Shown piece by piece: positions 8,781 through 16,867 of a stretch of 64,000 nucleotides of DNA. Source of the DNA: Caldicellulosiruptor naganoensis (lineage in GTDB: Bacteria; Bacillota; Thermoanaerobacteria; Caldicellulosiruptorales; Caldicellulosiruptoraceae); NCBI RefSeq assembly GCF_026914285.1, contig NZ_CP113864.1:212582-276581 (forward strand), read 5' to 3'. The position numbers and the translations under genes are program-made. The number at the start of each line of letters is the position of its first letter. Position 1 is the stretch's first letter. The notes under the pieces are model-generated. The model did no database searches and was not told the origin of the DNA. It saw nothing but the letters and a program-made list of their open reading frames with translations.

Positions 8781-10668
8781 TTAAATCTCATCTTCAGTTG
8801 TAAAAGGAGATGCTGGCAACCCCTCTTTGTTGTAAAGATTTGCACCTTCTGGATTGTCAGCCCAAGCATATCTTACATAAACAGGGTTTTGAATACTCTC
8901 GTGCCACACAACCACTTTGTCATCTTCTATGACAGCATTTGCCCATACAAATTTTTTGTCTTTTCCAGCTATTGCAAAGTGTTTTAGCATGCCACTTCCT
9001 TTTGCAACAAGGCCACTGCCCACTTCTGAAAACTCTAAGACAATCTTACTTCCCTCAATTTTCATAGATTTATAAAGAGGGCCTGATGCTACCAAGTCTT
9101 TTTCGCCGTACGCCACTTTTTGAGCAAGAAGAGCAAGCCTTTGAGCTACATCTTTTTTGTTCGATGGGTGAAGGTCGTTCCACTCACCAAGGTCAATTGC
9201 AACTGCCATTCCCACATTGTCAAGGAAAAGAAGAGCTCTTCTTTGTTCTTCTCTCAGCCTTGCCCAGTTGCTCTCACAAGGCTGCGGTTTTGCTTCCATA
9301 AAGTTTGCAAGCTGCACATATAAAAATGGTAGATTACTATCACCCCATTTCTTTCTCCAGTCTTCAACAAGAGCACACAGCTTTTTGCAGTAGCCCTCAG
9401 GCCTGTCTGTATTGGACTCACCCTGGTACCATATTATACCTTTTATACTGTAGTTTAGAAGCGGCGCAATCATTCCGTTGTAAAGACCTGTAGGTTTGTA
9501 CTGCCAAAAAGTTTGTGGTGGCAAGAGTTCTTTGGCTTGAACTCCGACCTTGCACAGCCATTTGCCTTTGAGGTCAAGCTTGCAGTCTTCTGTAAATATC
9601 TTGTATTCTTTTCCTTTTACAAACTCTCCATTCCCATCGTTGCTTATTACTCTTACAACAATTGTATTTTTTCCTTCTTTTAGAAGACCTGCAGGTATAT
9701 TATACTTTCTTGGTGGATATCGATATGAAGTTGAACCAATCAGCTTTCCGTTGACATATGTAAAGTCGCTGTCTACTATTGTTCCAAGATAAAGTTTTGC
9801 TGGTTTTCCTGCCATGCACGAAGGTATGTCTATTTCTTTTCTGAACCACACAACACCTATTGTTGAGTCAAGCCCCATTTCCTTCCATGAGCCCGGGATG
9901 GTTACTGTTTTCCAATCAGATGGGCTATAGTTTTCTTCAAAGAATGGTAGAGGTTGATTTTTAAGTCCAATGTCGAAAGTATCTAAATAGTCAAACCATG
10001 TCTTTATTTTTGCCTCTTGTTCTTTTTTGACAGATTCTATATAACTGTCGTCCTTGAGTTTTTCAAGTTCTTCAGGATTTTCAAGAAACTTGTATACTAT
10101 GTCTTTGCTCATCCATGCTTCTATTGGAGTTCCACCAACACATGCCTTAATCAGTCCAATTGGTACATTGTATTTTTTGTAAAGTGCTTTTGCAAAAATA
10201 CCCCACAGCTGAAAATTTAAGTAAAGTCTCTTTGCTAAGAACTTCCCAGCAGCCACCTTCTAATTCTTCCAGCGGACCTTTAAAATAGTATCTGTCGGGG
10301 ACTGTAAACTGCCTGATAGATGGAATGTTGCAGTCTTCAAGCTCTTCAGGATATGAATCAATAACCCTTTCCATTGGCAAAACCATGTTGGACTGACCAG
10401 AGCAGATCCACACATCTCCAATAAGAATATCTTTTATGGTAATAGTAAGATGTGTGCATTTAATCTCCATCAAGTAAGGGCCGCCTGCCTGCAAGGGCGG
10501 CAAAGTAACTTCCCATTTTCCTTCATCAGTGGCTTTTGTAGAGTATGATTTGCCTAAGAAGTTTACTGTTACCGTTTCACCTGGATCAGCCCAGCCCCAA
10601 ATTTTTACACTTTTGTTCCTTTGAAGTACCATTTTGTCACTTAATAAGTAGGGCAGTCTCAATGACAT
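8781..10668 (-). pseudogene. SGNH-family sialate/xylan O-acetylesterase, frameshifted
   Basis: Two frames together give a protein of about 630 residues of the sialate O-acetylesterase (SASA) type. It starts at ATG 10668 after AAGGTG. Block I GQSNM lies near residue 90, GIIWYQGESN near 413 and DLHPSNK near 498, giving the Ser and Asp/His of an SGNH hydrolase. A beta-sandwich insert lies between these blocks, as in the family. The frame breaks near 10193-10200 in a run of five T (coding strand): SAVGYF must join AKALYKKYN, which needs one T fewer or two more. With GH10 and CE4 it forms a xylan side-chain removal cluster. There is no signal peptide, so intracellular action is likely. Confidence 0.82.
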
Positions 10669-10898
10669 ATTCAATCACCTTGACCTTTAAATATTTTAAA
10701 ATGAGAAAGCGATTTCAAAATGAAGTATAACAATAAACCTAAGAAGGTTGAATCTGCTTGCAAAAAATATTATATCACTCCGAACAGGCAAAGAAAACTG
10801 AAAAGTTAAAAAGCTTTTTTTCAAACCATCTTGATTAGCCATCATGTGTTTGTTAAGACCGCATAAAAAGAAAGTAATAAAACAAAGATATGGTTACA

Positions 10899-10918
10899 TT
10901 AATATTTTTGAATATTAA
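10899..10918. promoter_or_regulatory. Perfect inverted repeat upstream of the ferritin-like gene
   Basis: TTAATATT (10899-10906) and AATATTAA (10911-10918) form an 8-bp dyad with a 4-base centre, 50 bases before the ferritin-like start. A dyad at this position could be the operator of a metal or peroxide regulator, but it does not match the PerR or Fur consensus well. The rest of the gap 10669-10967 shows no clear element. Confidence 0.4.
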
Positions 10919-10967
10919 GAGGCAAAATATTAATTGAAATCTCACAAACAAAGGTAGGTGATTTAAT

Positions 10968-12232
10968 TTGCTAAATCCTTTCAAGGAAAAAACAATCAAA
11001 TTAGAAGATGGTTTTATGGATTGGAATACTATGTATCCAAAATCATACTCTAAAGCTGATGTTGATCCTTATACCAAAACAAGAATAATCCTGATGAATG
11101 GAATAGAGACAGAGGCAGCAATCTTTCTTCATCAATTTCACAGACACTGCCAAGATAATAACATAAGACGCGAACTTGCTGCAGTCCGCAGAATTGAACA
11201 GATGCAGCAAAAGCACATTAACTGGTTAAAACCTATTGACGAAACACCTCTTGAGACAACAAAATAGGCTATGAACATGTTGCGGTAGACCTAACTGCAT
11301 GGCTTGCTCAAAATGAGCCCGACCCTTATGTCAAACAAACACTTGATTTTATACTCCTTGAAGACTTTGACCATTTATACAGATATGCAAATTTGCTTGA
11401 CATGGACGCGAATACACCAGCTGCAAATCTTGTTCGAAGCTATGTAGAAATCACACCCGGACGTCCAACAATTGCGCATCACAGGCATCCTTATGATACA
11501 GTGAGAAAATATGTTGATTTCAAAAAAGCAGATATTCGCACTATTATGAACATCTTGACGATAACCGCAGGCGAGCAGCAGACAATGAATTTTTACAACA
11601 ACATTGGAAACACCTACTCCAATAACCTTGGCAGAAAGCTTTACCTTGAAATTGCTCTTGTTGAAGAAGAACATGTAACTCAATATGGCTCGTTGATAGA
11701 CCCAACACTGACATGGCTTGAGAGCTGGATTTTGCATGAATATACAGAGTGCTACTTGTACTATTCATTCTATGAGGACGGAGCAGATCCAAATGTAAAG
11801 CCAGTTTGGGAGATGCATCTTGCTCAGGAAATTGCCCATCTTCACAAGGCAGCAGAACTTCTTTCACAGCATGAGAACAAAGATTACACTCAGATAATTG
11901 GTGAAGGAAGTTTTCCGCAGCTTTTGAAATTCCATGACACAAAAGAGTATGTACGAAAGATTTTAGCTGAGCAAGTTGAACTTACAGCTGACAAGGAAGA
12001 TTTGAGAGATGTAAATCTTTTGCCGCAGGACCATACCTTTTTCGCTTTCCAGAACAAAATAAATGGCGATGTCAATTCAGTTGCAAGCCATGTAGTGATT
12101 GACATGCATATAAAGACAAAAGGAGAAGATTACCGAGCTGAGATGCGACCAAATCCTGTTGAGGCACTTCAAAATAGAAAGGAAGACAATTATCTTGTAG
12201 GAAGGACAAAGCAAAGGAAAACGACAATATAA
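10968..12232 (+). pseudogene. Large ferritin-like diiron protein, frameshifted
   Basis: Two frames join into a protein of about 421 residues rich in four-helix-bundle metal motifs: NGIETEAAIFLHQFHRH, LEDFDHLYRY, GEQQTMNFY, LVEEEHVTQYG, EYTECYLYYSF and LAQEIAHLHKAAE. The repeated E/ExxH pattern suggests two ferritin-like units in one chain, so it may bind diiron or dimanganese and detoxify peroxide or oxygen in an anaerobe; the exact reaction is unknown. It starts with TTG at 10968 after AGGTAGGTG. The frame breaks near 11261-11265 in a run of four A: ETPLETT continues IGYEHVAVDL if one A is added. A terminator follows. Confidence 0.7.
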
Positions 12233-12251
12233 TTTAAAAAGAACACTTAAT

Positions 12252-12286
12252 AGGGGCAGTTCACAGTGGTTGCTGCCCTTATTTTC
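12252..12286 (+). terminator. Terminator after the ferritin-like gene
   Basis: AGGGGCAG (12252-12259) pairs with CTGCCCTT (12273-12280), followed by ATTTTCTT. Bases 12287-12457 hold nothing I can identify. Confidence 0.7.
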
Positions 12287-12457
12287 TTGCAGACTCTTTA
12301 ACTTTACTGCTCAAAAAATTTCTTACTTCTACTAATAAAACTTTTTAATAAACTCATAAATAAATTGCAAGTTTCCTAAAAATTTTATTAAAAAAAGAAG
12401 GATTTTTACAATTAATGTCGAAATATAATAATTAATACAGTTTGACCCAGGAACTTG

Positions 12458-13210
12458 TTAAAAAAGGTAAGAAAGAATATAACTTCCTGCCCATAAATCT
12501 TGGGCTTTACGCGCTGTTGCAATAAAACTCTGAACAGGTCCGATAGTGAAAAGTAAAAATGCTGGTATATCACCTTTTAATTCGCCACAGAAAAGTTTGT
12601 CAACATCTGTAATAGCAGTTGCAATTGCACTTGTCTGAACTAAATGGTTGTAAATTGAATGAGAAGGTATTCTACTATCTGCCGGATGTATGTTTACCCA
12701 TTTGAAAAACTCAGGGACATATTGCCAAAGAAGTAAGAAAGCTAATTTTGCTTTTTCATCATCACATTTCAAATAGGAACATACCTTTGCTAACAGTTGA
12801 AAAAAGTGTTCTAATGCAAGGTGATTTTTTTCAAAGTATTTGTGAATGACTTTTTTTCTGATTTTTCTTGAGTAGATATCATGAAAATGGATTTCTTCTG
12901 GTTTTCTAACTGTTGAGGTTTTTCGTTTAAGTACTTCGCCTAATATTTCGTTCAGTGGATAAGAAATTTTATCAGCAATTTTTGTCAGCTCTGAGAATTC
13001 TTCTATACATTCATTAGGAATAATATAGTTTAGAAATCTTTCTGCCACTATTTCATGGATTGCTTCGTGGTTTTTATTTTTTGGACACATAAAATTTTGT
13101 ATATTAAGTTTTGGCCTGGGGTCTGACTCACCCTTATCAAGACTCAGTACTCACTGTTTGTCAAGAGGGTCATGTAAGAAGGCTTTTAGTTTTAGCTTCC
13201 ATATGCTCAT
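12458..13210 (-). pseudogene. cmr2: cas10/cmr2 remnant (type III CRISPR), N-terminal part only
   Basis: Reading leftwards from ATG 13210 after AAGGTGAG, the product starts MSIWKLKLKAFLHDPLDKQ, the N-terminus of Cas10/Cmr2 with its HD residues (LHD). Codon 20 is an in-frame TGA (13153-13151). The same frame then continues open to 12458 and ends LLFTIGPVQSFIATARKA followed by QDLWAGSYILSYLF, the conserved Cmr2 segment that precedes the palm domain. The remaining two-thirds, including the GGDD cyclase palm that makes cyclic oligoadenylate, is absent, and no frame downstream resembles it. Inference: both a nonsense change and a large 3' deletion. It lies divergent from the csx1-like gene. It belongs to type III-B (Cmr) by similarity to Cmr2. 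Confidence 0.8.
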
Positions 13211-13249
13211 TTTACTCACCTTTCAAACTTTAGATAAGTTTCGACATGT

Positions 13250-13279
13250 TTGAACATTCAATGAAAAAGTTTGTATAAT
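13250..13279 (+). promoter_or_regulatory. Promoter of the csx1-like gene
   Basis: TTGAAC (13250-13255) and TATAAT (13274-13279) are separated by 18 bases. The transcript would start near 13286. The first ATG (13290) would then be almost leaderless, while the GTG at 13347 has AGGAGG 8 bases upstream and is the better start. Confidence 0.65.
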
Positions 13280-14557
13280 TATATCACATATGAACAAAAA
13301 ATCAATAATAAAAGTTAAATCGACTTTACCACAGGAGGTTTTTAGAGTGAGATTAATATATCAATTAGGACGTTTGGATGCTAATATGGAATCTCAAAAA
13401 TTTAAGATTGCAGGTGATGCTGATGAAAATTACATTGAATCTGAACTAAGTTCTCTTTTTTTAAAGAAATATTTCGAAAACAGAAAAGGAAATGAAATGG
13501 AAAGTGAAACAAAGGTGATACTACTTTATCCTGTAAGTTTACCTTTTAATACTACTTTGCTTAGAAGTACAAAACTTGATGAAAAACTCAAAGAAGAAAT
13601 TGTAAATATTTGGAGAAATGAGGATGAATACTTTAAAAATCCATATGAATTTTTTGGAAATAATTTCCCTTATGGTAAAGAAAAAGATGATTTCATAGTT
13701 ATTCACTCAATAGGTAAATATCCATACGGTAAAGGTGAAGAAGGTACAAAAGAAATAAGGTTTGATACTGTTTATGGAGACATTGTATTAGAAATTTTCC
13801 TTGACATGCTAAAAAGATATCTCAAGGAAAATAATTTAATATCAGAAGTTTATATTGATATTTCAAGCGGACACAATATTTATATTTCGGCTATGCTTGA
13901 AGCACTCAGGCATTTTGCTACATTTACAAATTTAAGACACTGGGTAGATAAAAGAAAAAGACCCAAATTATTTATAACAATTTGTGATCCTATTTTGCCT
14001 GGTAGTCAAAATATTCATCAAGTATACAGGGAAGAGCAGCGATTTGTTGTTTTCTTTGAGTCTCCTTTGAGGTTAAATGATTTGAAGAAAATTGAAAAAA
14101 TATTCTTTAACAATGATGAATTTAAGAAAGATGTAAAGGATGTTTTAGAAAGGTTTTTGTTGACTTTTAGCGCTATAAAAAACAATGTACCTCTTTATCT
14201 GTTTGATGCCTATAGTTTCATTGACAAATCAGACGAAGTTAGTAAGATGCTCAGCAACGTAGTTGAATACTTACATAATAAAATAACAGAAAGTTACAGA
14301 TATTCTCCTAAGTTGGATAAAAGTATTTGTATTAGAATAATAAATGCACTTGGGTTTTATTTGGGAATAATTGATGTAATGAATTATTCAAAAATTTCAC
14401 CGTATGAGCCTAAAAAGGGTATTTTAATAAAAGATGTAAAAGATAAAGTAATTGAAATGTACAACAAATTTGGTCTCACCAATAATATTGATATTTTGGA
14501 AGTTGAGCTGCACAAACTAAGGGGACTATATAAAAAGATTGATCCAAAATGGATTAG

Positions 14558-14632
14558 AGAAAGATGTAATAATTATTTGGAAAAAATAAAAAACGAAAAA
14601 GATTCAAAAGACAGAATGCAACGCAATTTTTT
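14558..14632. repeat. 75-bp target-site duplication, left copy
   Basis: It begins AGAAAGATGTAATAATTATT and ends CGCAATTTTTT, directly abutting the left IS end. It is identical over 75 bases to 16615-16689. Two further bases (AG) are shared by chance with the IS right end. Confidence 0.92.
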
Positions 14633-16614
14633 CTTGACTTTGTCAGTTTGAAGCTCAAAAAGCTTGGGAGGACTGGGATTGACAAAATATGGACCTCAAT
14701 TTTGTCACTACATCATTTGCTAATACCAATAAATTCTAAGCCTTCCTCATATGTCATGAAGTTTTTTGGACCCTTTATCTTCATTACATTCAGTATATCT
14801 CCAGCTTCTCCCTCAATTTTTTGCTTTATCAAATATTTCTTCCCTTTTATCTCTATTTCAAAAAAGTTCATTGAATATATTGCTTCCATTATCCTTTCAC
14901 TACTTATTCCTTTACCTTTTCTCCTCAAAATATATTCCAATGTCCTTTGCAGTAAAAATGCCAAAAAACATATCACAAAATGTCCTTTTATTCTGCTTTC
15001 TGTAAAGTGATATATCGGTCGCACTTCTAAACAGCTTTTCATTACTCTGAATGACTGTTCTATCTTCCATAAATCGTGATATGCTCCTAAAACCTCTTCT
15101 ACATCCATATCCTTTTTGCTCGTTTGAATTGCATAATAACCGTCAAATTTCTCATCTCGTTTTATCGCTTCCTCATCCAATACATATTCTTCTGATTTTG
15201 ATTTCTTCTTCAAATATTTCCTTGCACCTTTCTTTTCTAAGGCTGTTATGCTTCCTTTGTTCTCTAAAAGCTCTTTGGCTTTTCTTACCAATCTCTCTCT
15301 GTCTTCTTTGTCTTTCTTGGCTCTCTTGCTTGAATACGTTATTATCAAATTCTCTTCTATTTTGAACTCTTTACCCTCTTCATCCTTGACAATATTTGTT
15401 CTTTCCAATACCTTATATTTGAATTCATCACCATAAATTTCTTCAGCATTCAAACATCTTTTGCCATCAAGTCTTTTATATCCTTCTTCATTAAAAACTT
15501 CATCTAAAATTTCTTTACTTGCATTCTTTAATCTGCTTGCTACTATATAGTCGTACCCAGCTTCTTTTATCATCTTTAAATTTATTCTGCTGTTAAGCCC
15601 TTTGTCTGCTACTATTATTATCTTATCTATACTAAATTTTTCCTTCAGCTTCCTCAGTATCTTTACCATCGTCTTGCTATCTATCGTATTACCAGGAAAA
15701 AGTTCATACCCTATCGGTCTGCCTTCTTTGTCCACCAAAAGCCCTAATACAACTTGCACTTCATTTACCTTGTTGTCTTTGCTAAACCCAAAATTTTTAA
15801 GTTCATCCGCTCTACAACTCTCAAAGTATATTGTCGTCACATCATAAAACACTACATCAACTACCATCTTAAATAAGTCTTTATTTCTCTGATACAGGTA
15901 TGTCTCTAAATCTTCTTTTACACTGTCAAGAAAATCTAAACACCTGTACAATTGATTCAAATCTATATCCTCTTCAAATCCAAAATATTTGCTTCTCTGA
16001 TGATAAGTTCTTAGTTTGCTCATTGGCTCTATCAATCTCTGTATGGTCATTAAAAAACTTACTTTGTCTACATCAAATTTTATCTTTCTCTCTTTTGCTG
16101 CTTTCCCTTTTAAAAACTTATCAATTTCAAGCTCCTGCCATAACTTTCTGTATACAATGTATCCCCAGTTTTTTACAACTGCATCCGAAATATCTTCTTC
16201 AGATTCAATAGTAACAGCTTTTGCATTCTCAGTAGTTGTTTCAGCGACAATATCAGATAGTTTTTTTACAATGTTTTTAAAAGCGGGGTCATCTTTGAGA
16301 ATATCAAGTCTACCAAAGTTAAATAGTACTCTTTGCTTTACTTTACCATTTTCACGGTAATTTTCGACTAACCTAACATACTGATAACCGCCAGCATTAG
16401 TAATTTTGACAAACATATGGCAACTCCTTGAAGATAGTTTGTTATATTGTACCACAAAATATTTAAAAAGTCAAGCAAATTCAGTATATATTAAGCTAAA
16501 ATTTGTCCCTACATTTTTTAAAATTTTTTATTTTTCTCTTCTTGAAACCCGCATAAATTAAGACTTTGTTATTTTTTGTTAGCTCAAAAACACCTCTTAA
16601 CTGACAAAGTCAAG
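14633..16614 (-). mobile_element. IS1634-family insertion sequence, complete (1982 bp)
   Basis: It is bounded by perfect 16-bp inverted repeats, CTTGACTTTGTCAGTT at 14633-14648 and its complement at 16599-16614. It carries one transposase gene on the minus strand and is flanked by 75-bp direct repeats. Very long and variable target duplications are known for IS1634, which supports the family call. It is inserted in the csx1-like gene at the HEPN motif. A second, diverged copy starts at 62436. Confidence 0.93.
14713..16416 (-). CDS. IS1634-family transposase (DDE, IS4 superfamily)
   Basis: A 567-residue DDE transposase read from ATG 16416, which has AAGGAGT 7 bases upstream; a longer frame to 16455 lacks such a site. 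DDE landmarks: FYDVTTIYFES near residue 180 with the first Asp, IIVADKGLNS near 250 with the second, and AYHDLWKIEQSFRVMKS near 440 with the catalytic Glu in the YREK-like helix. TTGACT and TACAAT with a 17-base spacer upstream form its promoter. It is intact, so this copy could still be mobile. About 90 percent of residues are shared with the copy at 62634 by eye. Confidence 0.92.
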   Translation of the reverse strand: MFVKITNAGGYQYVRLVENYRENGKVKQRVLFNFGRLDILKDDPAFKNIVKKLSDIVAETTTENAKAVTIESEEDISDAVVKNWGYIVYRKLWQELEIDKFLKGKAAKERKIKFDVDKVSFLMTIQRLIEPMSKLRTYHQRSKYFGFEEDIDLNQLYRCLDFLDSVKEDLETYLYQRNKDLFKMVVDVVFYDVTTIYFESCRADELKNFGFSKDNKVNEVQVVLGLLVDKEGRPIGYELFPGNTIDSKTMVKILRKLKEKFSIDKIIIVADKGLNSRINLKMIKEAGYDYIVASRLKNASKEILDEVFNEEGYKRLDGKRCLNAEEIYGDEFKYKVLERTNIVKDEEGKEFKIEENLIITYSSKRAKKDKEDRERLVRKAKELLENKGSITALEKKGARKYLKKKSKSEEYVLDEEAIKRDEKFDGYYAIQTSKKDMDVEEVLGAYHDLWKIEQSFRVMKSCLEVRPIYHFTESRIKGHFVICFLAFLLQRTLEYILRRKGKGISSERIMEAIYSMNFFEIEIKGKKYLIKQKIEGEAGDILNVMKIKGPKNFMTYEEGLEFIGISK

Positions 16615-16689
16615 AGAAAGATGTAATAATTATTTGGAAAAAATAAAAAACGAAAAAGATTCAAAAGACAGAATGCAACGCAATTTTTT
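16615..16689. repeat. 75-bp target-site duplication, right copy
   Basis: Identical to 14558-14632. It is followed by T and then GCTCAC, restoring the original csx1 codons for R-N-F-F-A-H. Confidence 0.92.
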
Positions 16690-16822
16690 TGCTCACTGTG
16701 GACTTGAAGAGCATTTTGTTTTTGTAGCGGAAGAAAAGGAAGGCACTTTTGTAAGGTATATTGAGGAATTGCCTGAATTAAGAGATACAATAAAAGAGAT
16801 GCTTCTTCAACGAATATAAAAA

Positions 16823-16850
16823 GCGGAGCCTCTTGTGCTCCGCGTTTTTA
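16823..16850. terminator. Bidirectional terminator between csx1 and PBP1A genes
   Basis: GCGGAGC (16823-16829) pairs with GCTCCGC (16837-16843), flanked by AAAA on the left and TTTTTATT on the right, so it can stop both convergent genes. Confidence 0.85.
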
Positions 16851-16867
16851 TTAAATTTTTCCCCGCT

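Larger units (their letters stand above)
13347..16819 (+). pseudogene. csx1: csx1-like CARF-HEPN ribonuclease, split by an IS1634 element
   Basis: Removing the IS (14633-16614) and one copy of the 75-bp duplication restores an uninterrupted 471-codon frame from GTG 13347 (AGGAGG upstream) to TAA 16819. The CARF domain carries VYIDISSGHNIYISAMLEAL near residues 167-186, the pattern that binds cyclic oligoadenylate in Csx1/MJ1666-type proteins. The C-terminus holds the HEPN RNase motif R-N-F-F-A-H (Rx4H). In its present state the reading frame ends RNFFLTLSV at 14651, losing the catalytic His and the last 40-odd residues. Known for the family: Csx1 cleaves RNA when Cas10 makes cyclic oligoadenylate. 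Here Cas10 is also broken, so the branch is dead unless complete copies exist elsewhere. Confidence 0.85.

Noticed and set aside
10801-10830. AAAAAGCTTTTTTT as a terminator
   Set aside because: The stem is too short and AT-only apart from AGCT, with no gene ending nearby on the + strand.
13290-13346. ATG at 13290 as the csx1 start
   Set aside because: It has no ribosome site and would be almost leaderless; GTG 13347 has AGGAGG at the right distance, though leaderless initiation cannot be excluded.
14766-16360. Plus-strand open frames across the IS1634 transposase
   Set aside because: They are antisense shadows, rich in Leu/Ser/Phe and without ribosome sites.
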